64,000 nt of DNA from Marinomonas algarum (GTDB lineage Bacteria > Pseudomonadota > Gammaproteobacteria > Pseudomonadales > Marinomonadaceae). Under the pieces are notes generated by a model, which was not told where the DNA came from, made no database searches, and worked only from the letters and a program-made list of their open reading frames with translations. The stretch lies in the NCBI RefSeq assembly GCF_020532605.1, contig NZ_JAJATW010000020.1, positions 1 to 64,000 on the forward strand, given 5' to 3'. Every line of letters starts with the position of its first letter. Position 1 is the stretch's first letter. Below, in pieces: positions 28,822-38,193 of this stretch. The translations under genes were made by a program, and so were the position numbers.

Positions 28822-29730
28822 TTATTGCATGCTTTGTTGAATGGCTGTTCTTTCTTTTAAAGTGATATCAACAAAAGCCGTTATTAAGGCGTCTTGATCA
28901 GACGCCTTGTACTGTAGCTCCGTCATAACCGCTTTCTTTGATTGCTTTATGCTAAGAAAGTGGCACCCTTCACTGTACAGTTTGCGAATGCAGTAGGGAC
29001 CAATACCGACGCCAAATCCAGCAGACACTTCGGTTAATAAGGTTTGCATGTGTTTTGGCTGGCTAATGATATTAGGCGAAAACCCTGCTTCTTTGCACAT
29101 CAAAATGACATCATCAAATAAACCAACAGCCTCTTCTCGGTTAAATAAGATAAATTTATTCGTTTCTAATGCCTTCAGGTCCACTTCTTTTTGATGGGCG
29201 AGCGGGTGATCTGAACTAACGATGGCAACGAGTTGATCGGTATACACATCATGACAAAGAAAGTCATGTTGTAGGGAGGGCGGTAGAGGTCGTGAAAAAC
29301 CAATATCAATTTTATTTTCTAAGAAAGCCTCTATTTGTTCACTAACGGTCATTTCCAACAAACGGACAGTCACCTTTGGGTAACGTTCTCGATAACGACG
29401 AACCAAGGGGGCCATAAAGGTCAAACAAGCCGAAGGAAGGTAGGCAATAGTGAGGCTTCCAATGTCACCATTATGAGCGCGAATGACTTGCTGCTTGGCT
29501 TGGTTCGACAAAGAGAGTATCTGTGTTGCGTCCTTTAACAGCTGCCTGCCCGCCCGGGTAATGGTCACTTGTCGAGAACTTCGTTCAAAGAGTGTAACCC
29601 CAAGCTCCTCTTCAAGCATGGAAATATGTCGACTCACTGCCGGCTGAACAGTATTAAGGTCCTTGGCTGCGCCTGAAAAGCTTCGGTGGGTGGCGACAGA
29701 GACAAAGCTCTTGAGCGTCTTAAAATCCAT
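28822..29730 (-). CDS. LysR-family transcriptional regulator
   Basis: A 302-residue regulator. The N-terminal winged helix-turn-helix is MDFKTLKSFVSVATHRSFSG through AVSRHISMLEEELGVTLFER, and a substrate-binding domain fills residues ~90-302. It is divergent from an MFS transporter, with a 128-bp AT-rich space between, so the likely target is that transporter and itself. The ligand is unknown. Confidence 0.92.
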   Translation of the reverse strand: MDFKTLKSFVSVATHRSFSGAAKDLNTVQPAVSRHISMLEEELGVTLFERSSRQVTITRAGRQLLKDATQILSLSNQAKQQVIRAHNGDIGSLTIAYLPSACLTFMAPLVRRYRERYPKVTVRLLEMTVSEQIEAFLENKIDIGFSRPLPPSLQHDFLCHDVYTDQLVAIVSSDHPLAHQKEVDLKALETNKFILFNREEAVGLFDDVILMCKEAGFSPNIISQPKHMQTLLTEVSAGFGVGIGPYCIRKLYSEGCHFLSIKQSKKAVMTELQYKASDQDALITAFVDITLKERTAIQQSMQ

Positions 29731-29858
29731 GATGTTACCTGCTATACAGATTGTTGATAAATTCTATAAAATATTAACATTTTTTATATAGATTATTTGG
29801 CTTTATCCTATCGTTCGTTTTATGAATCTTCAATAACACCGTTAAAGTAGAGAAACAC

Positions 29859-31013
29859 ATGCACCCTTCTAATCAGTTATCGTCACTGGGTCGTTACACG
29901 CTTTTATGCATTGCTAGCTTAACCGTTATGGTGGGCGCATTAGTTGCACCAGGGTTACTCAGTATTGCCAATGGCCTTGGCGTTAATGGCTCACCAACTT
30001 GGTTGATGACTTTACCTTCACTCGGTGCGGTGGTTTGCGCGCCCATAGCAGGCAAGGTTATTGATCGTTACGGGGCGTATTCTTGCCTCATCATTGGTCT
30101 GTTTTTATACGGTGCAATAGGTGCGTTTGTTTTTGTGTTATATGGCCCTATTCCTGTGTTTATCAACCGCTTTGCACTGGGTGGCGTGACCGCGATAGTG
30201 ATGGCCAGTGGGACCGTCCTGATTTCGGAGTGGTACACGGATAAAGAACGCCTTGGCATGATGGCACAGCAAGGGATGGCCATTGAGCTGGGTGGCGTGA
30301 TATTTTTATTTTTAGGCGGTCAATTGGCGGTACAGCATTGGGGATTACCCTTGAGTCTTTATTTAGCAGGCTGGGTATTTTTGGCAATGCTGTTGTTTTT
30401 TGTACCTCGTCACTCCCCCCAATTTGAAGACGAGTCCAAAGGTGATGGGTCAGCGGCTTTAACGCTTAACTATTTTTCGTTAAAAAAAGTGTATCTTTGT
30501 ACAACCCTCGCCATGTTGGTGTTTTTCTCGTGCATGGTCGTCTTGCCAATTGCCATGCATCAACAGGGTTATCGAGAAGAACAAGTGGGTTATTTGTTAG
30601 CATTAATCTCGTCTATGGCGGTTGTTTCAGCGCTTTTCATGCCTCGACTTGAAAGAAGGTTGGGGCAAGCTGGCTTACTCATATCAGCTTTTGCTTTATA
30701 TGCATTCGCGTATTGGTGTTTTGGCCAGGCGAGCCTTTGGGTATTAGTGCTAGGGGCTCTATTTGTCGGTACGGGCTTTGGGTTTAGTATTCCTTTGCTG
30801 AACCACATGACCGTAGAAAGAAGCCCTGCGGCGGTACGAGGGCGTAATTTGTCTTACTTCACCATGGCGATATTTTCTGGTCAGTTTTTGACGTCATTTA
30901 TCGAGTTGATTCCAGGTGATATAAACAACGTCTTTATCGCTTGTATGGGGGCGGCCAGTTTGGTTGCTTTGCTGCTACTGATCAGTCGCTTTCAGCAAAA
31001 AGGAAACCCATAG
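29859..31013 (+). CDS. MFS transporter
   Basis: A 384-residue major-facilitator protein with about 12 hydrophobic helices. The loop after helix 2 reads GKVIDRYGAYS, a variant of the family's GxLaDrxGrr motif. The N-terminus begins the first helix after ~15 residues. Its divergence from a LysR regulator points to a small-molecule uptake or efflux pump controlled by it. The substrate cannot be inferred. It is convergent with thyA. Confidence 0.88.
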   Translation: MHPSNQLSSLGRYTLLCIASLTVMVGALVAPGLLSIANGLGVNGSPTWLMTLPSLGAVVCAPIAGKVIDRYGAYSCLIIGLFLYGAIGAFVFVLYGPIPVFINRFALGGVTAIVMASGTVLISEWYTDKERLGMMAQQGMAIELGGVIFLFLGGQLAVQHWGLPLSLYLAGWVFLAMLLFFVPRHSPQFEDESKGDGSAALTLNYFSLKKVYLCTTLAMLVFFSCMVVLPIAMHQQGYREEQVGYLLALISSMAVVSALFMPRLERRLGQAGLLISAFALYAFAYWCFGQASLWVLVLGALFVGTGFGFSIPLLNHMTVERSPAAVRGRNLSYFTMAIFSGQFLTSFIELIPGDINNVFIACMGAASLVALLLLISRFQQKGNP

Positions 31014-31058
31014 CCGTATTTCTTAGCCACCCTTTACAGAGAAGATCTTGGGCATCCT

Positions 31059-31913
31059 TTATACAGAGAAAGGATAGGCGATGGGATCGTGGAATTCATA
31101 GCCTTCCACTGAAAAGTCATCCATAGTCACCCAAGTTTCAATGTCTTCTAAGGTTTTGATTTTTGGATTAATCTTCAATGTGGGTAGGGCGTAAGGCTCT
31201 CGCTTGAGTTGTACGTCACGCATTAATTCTAATTGATCTTCATAGATATGAGCGTTGACGATTTTGTGGAATGCCTTACCTGGTTTTTTCCCTGTAATCT
31301 GCGCCACAATCGCCAATAACACATAGACTTGAACCATGTTGAAATTTAATCCCAAGGGGACATCGCAGCTTCGTTGAGTGCTGTTTAAATATAAGGTGTC
31401 ACCCAGTAATGAGAAGTGATGGCTATACATACAAGGGCGCAAACAGGCCATATGAAAAGCACCTGGGTGATAAAAAGTGAGGATTTCCCCACGGTTATCC
31501 ACACCTCGCGTTAAATCATCGATAATTTGTCTTAATAAATCGATTTTTCCACTGTTGTCCGCTTTTGGGAAGTTACGACCAATGGCGCCATAACACAGCC
31601 CCATGTCATCTTCGCCTTTACGAAATGAATTATTAAGCCAAACGTCGTTTTGATTCGCGTTAGCATCCCATGTTTTCGTCCCTAGTGCGCGAAAGTCAGC
31701 GGCGTTGTCGTAACCACGTAAATAGCCAATGATCTCTGCGATAGCAGACTTAAAGTAACTTTTACGAGTCGTTACTAATGGGAACTCACCGTTACCAACA
31801 TCGTAGGTTAAGTCGGCGTTAATCACAGTAAGACAACGCTTACCAGTGCGTTCATTTGCTACCCATTCACCTTCATCAACAATGCGCTGACAAAGATCTA
31901 AATACTGTCTCAT
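31059..31913 (-). CDS. thyA: thymidylate synthase
   Basis: A 284-residue folate-dependent enzyme converting dUMP to dTMP. The catalytic cysteine is in [10 protein letters not shown], and the dUMP-binding segment is [13 protein letters not shown]. The [10 protein letters not shown] stretch differs from the E. coli ALAPCHAFFQF form and points to a less common ThyA subgroup. It stands divergent from folA, which recycles the dihydrofolate made by this reaction. Confidence 0.94.
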   Translation of the reverse strand: MRQYLDLCQRIVDEGEWVANERTGKRCLTVINADLTYDVGNGEFPLVTTRKSYFKSAIAEIIGYLRGYDNAADFRALGTKTWDANANQNDVWLNNSFRKGEDDMGLCYGAIGRNFPKADNSGKIDLLRQIIDDLTRGVDNRGEILTFYHPGAFHMACLRPCMYSHHFSLLGDTLYLNSTQRSCDVPLGLNFNMVQVYVLLAIVAQITGKKPGKAFHKIVNAHIYEDQLELMRDVQLKREPYALPTLKINPKIKTLEDIETWVTMDDFSVEGYEFHDPIAYPFSV

Positions 31914-32050
31914 AAAAGTGCCTTAGCGTTCGCTTGCGTCATGACACGCAGCTGAGTAAATGTAATCTAAGTTCGATATAGATATGATAAAATCTTCTCA
32001 TTGTATCAGAATCAAAATAAATTCCTAAGCTCATAGAAAAGGCCATTTAT

Positions 32051-32560
32051 ATGCTTTCATTAATTGTTGCTATGTCGACGAACCGAACCATCGGCATTAA
32101 TAATGCTTTGCCATGGCACTTGCCAAATGATTTAAAATACTTCAAACAAGCCACCATGGGAAAGCCCATTGTGATGGGACGTAAAACGTTTGAATCTATT
32201 GGTAAGCCTCTGCCTGGCCGCCGTAATATTGTGATTAGCCGCGATCCAGACTATCAAGCAGAAGGCGTTGATGTGGTATCAAGCCTTGAGCAAGCGATTT
32301 CTCTTGGAGAAGACATCTGTTTAGTAAATGGCCAAGAAGAAGTGATGATTATTGGTGGTGCACAGATTTATGAGTTGGCTTTAGAGCGAGCGGATCGTTT
32401 GTACATTACACATGTGGATGCGGACGTTGCAGGCGATGCCTTTTTTCCTGAAGTGGACTGGCCTTCCTTTACTCTGCTAGGGGAAGACGCGTTTGAGGCA
32501 TCAGGCCATAACCCATACGATTACCGCTTCTCCGTTTATCAACGAACCAGCGCGGAATAA
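32051..32560 (+). CDS. folA: dihydrofolate reductase
   Basis: A 169-residue NADPH-dependent reductase regenerating tetrahydrofolate; it is the trimethoprim target. Motifs are ALPWHLPNDLKYFKQAT, PIVMGRKTFESIGKPLPGR and VMIIGGAQIYELAL, and the catalytic acid is the aspartate in LPNDL. It is divergent from thyA over a 137-bp gap. Confidence 0.97.
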   Translation: MLSLIVAMSTNRTIGINNALPWHLPNDLKYFKQATMGKPIVMGRKTFESIGKPLPGRRNIVISRDPDYQAEGVDVVSSLEQAISLGEDICLVNGQEEVMIIGGAQIYELALERADRLYITHVDADVAGDAFFPEVDWPSFTLLGEDAFEASGHNPYDYRFSVYQRTSAE

Positions 32561-32561
32561 C

Positions 32562-32605
32562 AAAAAGCCACGTCGTACGCAGTTTACTGACGTTGTGCGA
32601 CGTGG
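32562..32605 (-). terminator. terminator of the PAS-GGDEF-like gene
   Basis: CCACGTCG and CGACGTGG (32568-32605) form the base of a long hairpin. Read on the minus strand it is followed by T5 at 32563-32567. It sits between two convergent genes. Confidence 0.75.
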
Positions 32606-32623
32606 TGTGTTTGCGACTAACGT

Positions 32624-33847
32624 TTAATTCACAACGATTTGTTGATCATTGGCTTGACCGGTTTCAACAGCTTGGTTAGCGCTTAAAGCCAACTCATCAA
32701 TGGTCTCACCATCTTCTGGGAAGGCGGCAATACCGACACAAAAATCAGCAGGCTCGGATCCCCCTAATAAGAGCATCGCGCGCTCTGCTTCAGTGGGGTT
32801 CACCATGTGTTTTAAACGCTTTTGAGCATCGCGAACACTGGTATTAGGCAGTAATAGCAACAATTTGTCCGCCTCTACACGGGCGAGTACATCAGATTCG
32901 CGCATTTTCTTATAAAGGTAGCGTGCTGAAGTTTGAATGGCAATATTGCGTGTTTCCATCGGCAAGGTATTCAGTCGATTGTTTGCATCGAGATGAATTT
33001 TCGCCATGGTAAGCGGTGTGTACTGACGTTTTGCTAAGCCCAGCTGCTTTTTAAAATGCGTCATGGCCGCGCCACGTGTTAATAAGCCCGTTAACTCGTC
33101 AAAAGTCGCTTGATTGCGTAAGTGTTCTTCAAGGGCTTTTTGATGACTGATATCAACCACAAAACCAATCACTTTTTTGATGCTGCCGTCTGGCCCTTTT
33201 GAGTAACTTCTGCCGCGCTCTTTTACCCACATGTATTCCTGTAGGCCGGTCAAAATTCGGTATTCGACTTCATAATAGTCTTGGCTGAGGGACACATGTT
33301 CACGAACCACATTGGCCAGTTTCGTGACATCATCAGGATGGACAAGGCGGTGCCATTCCAATGTGGAACGCGGTGCTTGATCAAGTGAGTAATGCAGTAA
33401 CGTGGCAATCGATTTAGAACAAGAGATCAGGTCAGAATCGGTTTCCCAAACCCAGAGGCCCGCAGAGGATTCGGTCAAAGCGAACTTGAGTAATGTGTTG
33501 TCTGCCGCCGATAAATCCATGTTGTCGGTATTGTAAGCGCAGGCAAGAACACAGTGACCTAGGTGTTGCACGTTTAACTGCATGGGCACCAGTTTGTCAC
33601 CGATACGTACCAAGGTTTCACAACGCTCTATGGCGCCGTTCTGGATTTTTCGATCCAGTGTTGACCAGTCTTCTGTGTGTAAAGGGTCTTCACACAGCAG
33701 TGACCAGTTAGAAGGCGGTGTTGCGTCTACCTTATCGTAAAGTATTTTGAAGTTACGATTGTAAGACAACAAGTTTCCCGTACCGCTTTCGATAATAAAC
33801 GCGGGAGTAGGCATATAGTCAAAGGCTAGTTCGAACGGGGTGCTCAT
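32624..33847 (-). CDS. PAS-domain protein with degenerate GGDEF domain
   Basis: A 407-residue cytoplasmic sensor-like protein. The start at 33847 has AAGGAG upstream and avoids overlap with rlmJ; a longer frame reaches into that gene. An N-terminal PAS-like region (1-~110) and a PAS_3-type domain (about 120-238, with WHRLVHPDDV and IGFVVDISHQKALEEHL) precede a GGDEF fold (about 245-400). FDELTGLLTRGA starts that fold, but the signature GGDEF is replaced by EADKL at 325-329. It is therefore probably not a diguanylate cyclase. It may bind GTP or c-di-GMP, or act by protein contact; there is no transmembrane segment. Confidence 0.85.
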   Translation of the reverse strand: MSTPFELAFDYMPTPAFIIESGTGNLLSYNRNFKILYDKVDATPPSNWSLLCEDPLHTEDWSTLDRKIQNGAIERCETLVRIGDKLVPMQLNVQHLGHCVLACAYNTDNMDLSAADNTLLKFALTESSAGLWVWETDSDLISCSKSIATLLHYSLDQAPRSTLEWHRLVHPDDVTKLANVVREHVSLSQDYYEVEYRILTGLQEYMWVKERGRSYSKGPDGSIKKVIGFVVDISHQKALEEHLRNQATFDELTGLLTRGAAMTHFKKQLGLAKRQYTPLTMAKIHLDANNRLNTLPMETRNIAIQTSARYLYKKMRESDVLARVEADKLLLLLPNTSVRDAQKRLKHMVNPTEAERAMLLLGGSEPADFCVGIAAFPEDGETIDELALSANQAVETGQANDQQIVVN

Positions 33848-33876
33848 GTGGACAGGCTCCTTTTTGTCGTCCTTGG

Positions 33877-34719
33877 TTATTCTGGGGTAATCCAAGTGAT
33901 TTGGTAGCCCGCCTTTTGATCTTCTGCCAGTAATCGACTTAATACTGGCAAAAAGGTGTTGGCTTCTTTTTCGAGCGTCCAAGGTGGATTAACAATAATC
34001 ATACCGCTTCCTGCCATGCCGCGCTCTTGTTCTGTGTCTCGAATACAGAGTTCAAGCAATAAAACATTGCGAATTTTCGTTGCCTTGACATTTTTCAGCA
34101 AGTCATTGGCTTGTTGGCGATTAAGAACAGGGTACCAGATGGCGTAGGTGCCTTGAGGAAAGCGCTTGTAACCTTCTTCGAGTGCTTGTACGACGTATTG
34201 ATAATCCTTTTTCACCTCATAGGGCGGGTCCATTAAGACAAAGCCACGTTTTTGTGGCGGTGGCAACATGGCTTTGACTGCGGCAAAACCATCGTCTTTG
34301 ACCACATTCGCTTTGCGTTTATTAGGAAATAAGGCCGCCAACGTAGGGTAGTCGTTAGGGTGCAATTCACACAGGTGAAGCTTATCTTTTTGACGAACAT
34401 AATAATCGACAATTTTTGGGCTGCCGGGGTAAACCTCAAGTGCGTCAGTTGGATTAAGGTCGCGAACAATATCCAGTAACTGCTCGATGTGCTCAGGCAG
34501 GTCCTTCTCAGCGAAAAGTCGTGCAATACCGGAGTGAAACTCCTTGTTCTTCTGCGCTTGCTCAGACTGAAGCGAATATTGACCAATGCCAGCGTGGGTG
34601 TCTAGGTAGAAAAAGGGCGCGTCTTTTTTGACGAAATGACGACAAATTTGGCTGACGGTGAGGTGTTTTAAAATATCAGCGTGGTTGCCTGCATGATAAA
34701 TATGGCGATAGCTGAGCAT
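33877..34719 (-). CDS. rlmJ: 23S rRNA (adenine2030-N6)-methyltransferase RlmJ
   Basis: A 280-residue methyltransferase that makes m6A2030 in 23S rRNA. The N-terminus MLSYRHIYHAGNHADILKH is the family signature, and the catalytic motif is MDPPYEVKKDY. Length matches E. coli RlmJ. The PAS protein gene follows after a 29-bp gap on the same strand. Confidence 0.96.
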   Translation of the reverse strand: MLSYRHIYHAGNHADILKHLTVSQICRHFVKKDAPFFYLDTHAGIGQYSLQSEQAQKNKEFHSGIARLFAEKDLPEHIEQLLDIVRDLNPTDALEVYPGSPKIVDYYVRQKDKLHLCELHPNDYPTLAALFPNKRKANVVKDDGFAAVKAMLPPPQKRGFVLMDPPYEVKKDYQYVVQALEEGYKRFPQGTYAIWYPVLNRQQANDLLKNVKATKIRNVLLLELCIRDTEQERGMAGSGMIIVNPPWTLEKEANTFLPVLSRLLAEDQKAGYQITWITPE

Positions 34720-34753
34720 GGGGTGTCCTGTGATAAGTCATCTAAGAAAGGAT

Positions 34754-34792
34754 AAAAAAGGCCGCGACACCGATAGGGCAAAGCGGCCTTTT
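34754..34792 (-). terminator. terminator of ilvD
   Basis: GGCCGC and GCGGCC pair around a 17-nt loop and are extended by A/T pairs. On the minus strand a T6 tract (34754-34759) follows. Confidence 0.82.
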
Positions 34793-34809
34793 ACGTCGTT
34801 TACAATGGT

Positions 34810-36654
34810 TTAATTTATTTTACTGATGTCTCGAACGGCACCCTTATCAGCACTGGTCGCGAAGTGTGCATACACTTTTAATGCGGGCGACACCTTGCGT
34901 GGGCGATCTTTCTCTGGCTTCCAAGCATCAATGCCTTTTGCTTCCATCGCTTCGCGACGTGTTTGCAACTCTTCATCGCTTAGCAACACGTCAATAGTAC
35001 GATTTGGAATGTCGATACGAATAATATCACCATTTTCTACCAGACCAATTGCTCCGCCTGCACCAGCCTCAGGAGACACGTGACCGATAGATAAACCAGA
35101 GGTACCACCCGAGAAGCGACCATCAGTCAGTAAGGCACAGGCTTTTCCTAGCCCTTTTGACTTGATGTAAGACGTTGGGTAGAGCATTTCCTGCATACCA
35201 GGTCCACCTTTTGGCCCTTCGTAACGGACAATAACCACTTCACCCGCTTTGACCTCATCTTCTAAGATGTTCTTCACGGCTTCGTCTTGAGATTCGGTGA
35301 TGTGAGCTGGGCCTTCAAAAACCAAGCAGGACTCATCAACCCCGGCACTTTTTACCACACAGCCGTCAAGAGCAATGTTGCCGTAAAGCACCGCTAAACC
35401 GCCCTCAATAGAGAAGGCATTTTCAATCGAACGGAAACAACCGTCTTTACGATCACCATCAAGGGAAGGCCAGCGAGTAGATTGACTAAACGCCGTTTGC
35501 GTTGGAATGCCTGCAGGGCCCGCTTTATAAAACTCGATAATTTCAGGCGTTGGAGAGCGCATGATGTCCCAAGTCTCAAGTGCTTCTTTCATTGTGCTGG
35601 TATGAACAGTATGACATTGATTATGCAATAGACCTGCGCGATCCAGCTCGCCTAACAAACCAAAGATACCCCCCGCACGGTGTACATCTTCGATGTGATA
35701 TTTAGGCGAGTTTGGCGCGACCTTACAAAGCTGAGGCACTTTACGGGACAAACGGTCGATGTCTTCTAACGTGAAATCAACTTCGGCTTCACGTGCAATC
35801 GCCAGTAAGTGCAAAATTGTGTTGGTTGAGCCGCCCATTGCGATATCAAGTGTCATGGCATTTTCAAACGCTTCGAAACTGGCAATGGAACGCGGTGCCC
35901 AATTTGATTCATCGTTTTCGTAAAAGCGTTTGGTAATATCAACAATGCGATGACCCGCTTCGACAAACAAGCGATGACGGTCGGAGTGCGTTGCCAATGT
36001 TGTGCCATTGCCTGGTAAACTTAGCCCTAATGCTTCTGTTAAACAGTTCATTGAGTTAGCGGTAAACATACCAGAGCAGGAACCACAGGTAGGGCAGGCA
36101 GAGCGTTCATACTCAGCGACTTTTTCATCCGTTGCTGTTGGGTCCGCCGCGATGACCATGGCATCCACTAGGTCTAGTTTGTTTTCAGAAAGCTTGGTTT
36201 TACCGGCTTCCATTGGACCACCAGACACAAAAATAACAGGAATGTTGAGGCGCATTGCCGCCATTAACATCCCCGGTGTGATTTTGTCGCAATTAGAAAT
36301 ACACACCAACGCATCTGCACAGTGTGCGTTCACCATGTATTCTACGGAATCTGCGATCAAGTCACGGGAAGGAAGGCTGTAAAGCATACCGTCATGACCC
36401 ATGGCGATACCGTCATCCACTGCAATGGTGTTAAACTCTTTTGCGACACCGCCGGCTTTTTCAATCTCACGCGCGACCAATTGCCCCATGTCTTTTAGAT
36501 GAACATGACCTGGAACAAATTGCGTGAAAGAGTTGGCGACAGCAATAATAGGTTTTTGAAAGTCATCGTCTTTCATACCAGTTGCACGCCATAGGGCACG
36601 GGCTCCAGCCATATTACGGCCAGAGGTGGTTGTTTTAGAACGGTATATTGGCAT
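34810..36654 (-). CDS. ilvD: dihydroxy-acid dehydratase
   Basis: A 614-residue Fe-S dehydratase of valine, isoleucine and leucine synthesis. It starts at 36654 with the conserved [20 protein letters not shown] behind GGGGA; an upstream GTG would add four residues. Cluster cysteines are in [12 protein letters not shown] and [11 protein letters not shown], and the carbamylated/metal lysine region is intact. It is a single gene with its own terminator. Confidence 0.97.
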   Translation of the reverse strand: MPIYRSKTTTSGRNMAGARALWRATGMKDDDFQKPIIAVANSFTQFVPGHVHLKDMGQLVAREIEKAGGVAKEFNTIAVDDGIAMGHDGMLYSLPSRDLIADSVEYMVNAHCADALVCISNCDKITPGMLMAAMRLNIPVIFVSGGPMEAGKTKLSENKLDLVDAMVIAADPTATDEKVAEYERSACPTCGSCSGMFTANSMNCLTEALGLSLPGNGTTLATHSDRHRLFVEAGHRIVDITKRFYENDESNWAPRSIASFEAFENAMTLDIAMGGSTNTILHLLAIAREAEVDFTLEDIDRLSRKVPQLCKVAPNSPKYHIEDVHRAGGIFGLLGELDRAGLLHNQCHTVHTSTMKEALETWDIMRSPTPEIIEFYKAGPAGIPTQTAFSQSTRWPSLDGDRKDGCFRSIENAFSIEGGLAVLYGNIALDGCVVKSAGVDESCLVFEGPAHITESQDEAVKNILEDEVKAGEVVIVRYEGPKGGPGMQEMLYPTSYIKSKGLGKACALLTDGRFSGGTSGLSIGHVSPEAGAGGAIGLVENGDIIRIDIPNRTIDVLLSDEELQTRREAMEAKGIDAWKPEKDRPRKVSPALKVYAHFATSADKGAVRDISKIN

Positions 36655-36812
36655 TATTTTCCCCACAGATTTTTGCTTTATTATGCTTTATCTAACGGCT
36701 CATGTTACCAAGATTATTGTCTGCGCCCAATGGCAATTTTAAAGCAATATTGAGACACTTGATAAATTCACCTTGAATACTTTTTTGCACGACCTGTTTG
36801 GAACCAAACCTT

Positions 36813-38033
36813 ATGCCTGAAACTGCTCCTCTCGCCTATGCTAATGTTGCCCTAGCAAGACAACCGATCGTTGACAGTCGCCTTGTGGTGATGGGGTACG
36901 AGTTATTTTATCGTCAAAATGCCGTCGCTGTGGAAGCCGATATCATGGATGACGTAGGCGCGACCGCTCAGGTCATTGCCGCCAGTTTGCTGGAGATTGG
37001 CATGGGTAACATGGTCGGTAGCAGTAAAGCGTTTATCAATTTCTCTCGTTCTTATTTATTGAGCCCAACCGGTGTCCCCATCAATAAAGAGAACATGGTG
37101 ATCGAGGTGGAAAAAGAGGCAGGATTTGATGCCATTTTACTGTCGTCGCTGCGCCGTTGGGTCAGAGAGGGATGTTCGGTTGCATTAGATGGTTTTGTGT
37201 TTCACAGTAAACTTGTGCCGTTTATTGAATTAGCAGAGTACATTAAGTTGGATATCCTAGCCTTAGGGCGTGACCAATTTCACCAGCAAATAGAGTCTTT
37301 AAGAGGTTTTGACGTTAAAATTATTGCCGACAAAGTGGAGACATGGGAAGACTATCAATTTTGTCGACTGCTGGGGGTTGAGTATTTCCAAGGTTATTTC
37401 TTCGAGAAACCGGAAATAATGTACAGCAAGGCATCGAAAGTGAACAGTATGACCTTGTTGCAATTGATGTCGTCCTTGCTAAATACCTCTACTTTAAGCA
37501 TCGATAAGTTAGAAAGTATTGTTAGCCAAGATGCGGGTTTGGTGCACAAATTATTGCGTTATCTAAACTCCCCCGTGACGGGGTTAGTCGCTTCCGTTGA
37601 CTCAGTAAGACTGGCCATCATGTTGATAGGCGTAGAGCAGTTGAAATCCCTGACCAACTTGCTGTTAATGTCAGAAATGGTGGGGGAAAAGCAAGTGCTA
37701 TTAGAGCAAATTATGGTGCGTGCGAAACACGCCGAGTTATTTGCCGAAGCGCGTGGCTATAACAATCAAGACAAATACTTCCTCGCTGGGATGCTGTCGA
37801 TGATTGATATCTGTACGGGAATGAAACTAGATCAAGTGTTAGGCGAATTGCCTTTGCCCAGTGAATTTATTAACGCCATTATTCACCGTTCTGGAAGAGT
37901 GGGTCACACGCTGGATTTGGTTGAGCATTACGGTAATGGTTATAAAGTCAAAAGTACTCAAGACATCGACGATTTAAAGACAACGTATTTAAAAGCCATA
38001 CGCTGGACAGATGAATTTATGGGTGTCTTGTAA
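36813..38033 (+). CDS. YuxH-type EAL-HDOD signalling protein
   Basis: A 406-residue protein joining an N-terminal EAL-like domain (about 10-205) to a C-terminal HDOD domain (about 205-395). The start at 36813 is the first ATG; a TTG 15 bp earlier is possible. The EAL motif reads ELF (30-32). DDFG is replaced by LDGF and the AEGVE motif by ADKVE, so phosphodiesterase activity is unlikely, as in other YuxH proteins. The gene ends inside the GacA-type palindrome that precedes the small RNA. It may sense c-di-GMP or act through protein contact. Confidence 0.88.
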   Translation: MPETAPLAYANVALARQPIVDSRLVVMGYELFYRQNAVAVEADIMDDVGATAQVIAASLLEIGMGNMVGSSKAFINFSRSYLLSPTGVPINKENMVIEVEKEAGFDAILLSSLRRWVREGCSVALDGFVFHSKLVPFIELAEYIKLDILALGRDQFHQQIESLRGFDVKIIADKVETWEDYQFCRLLGVEYFQGYFFEKPEIMYSKASKVNSMTLLQLMSSLLNTSTLSIDKLESIVSQDAGLVHKLLRYLNSPVTGLVASVDSVRLAIMLIGVEQLKSLTNLLLMSEMVGEKQVLLEQIMVRAKHAELFAEARGYNNQDKYFLAGMLSMIDICTGMKLDQVLGELPLPSEFINAIIHRSGRVGHTLDLVEHYGNGYKVKSTQDIDDLKTTYLKAIRWTDEFMGVL

Positions 38034-38046
38034 GTATTTCCTTACA
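38029..38046 (+). promoter_or_regulatory. GacA (UvrY) upstream activating sequence
   Basis: TGTAAGTATTTCCTTACA is a perfect match to the TGTAAG-N6-CTTACA element bound by GacA upstream of rsmX/Y/Z genes in Pseudomonas. It overlaps the TAA stop of the EAL-HDOD gene. Its centre lies about 155 bp before the predicted start of the small RNA, in the range seen for that family. Confidence 0.88.
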
Positions 38047-38159
38047 TGGCTGTAGGCATTCTTTCTTTATTGAGTAGTAAAAGGAAGATTTTGCCGTAAT
38101 TTTTTTATAAGTAATTGATAATAAACAATTTTGTTTTATTTTTTTGTGTTTTTGAAAGT

Positions 38160-38187
38160 TTGTCAATTCTACAAAAATAGGTAAACT
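38160..38187 (+). promoter_or_regulatory. candidate promoter of the Rsm-like RNA
   Basis: TTGTCA (38160-38165), a 16-bp spacer and TAAACT (38182-38187) place the transcription start near 38194. Confidence 0.55.
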
Positions 38188-38193
38188 AGCTCT

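Noticed and set aside
33848..33982. 45-residue N-terminal extension of the PAS protein
   Set aside because: It overlaps the end of rlmJ and lacks a ribosome site, while ATG 33847 has AAGGAG upstream.
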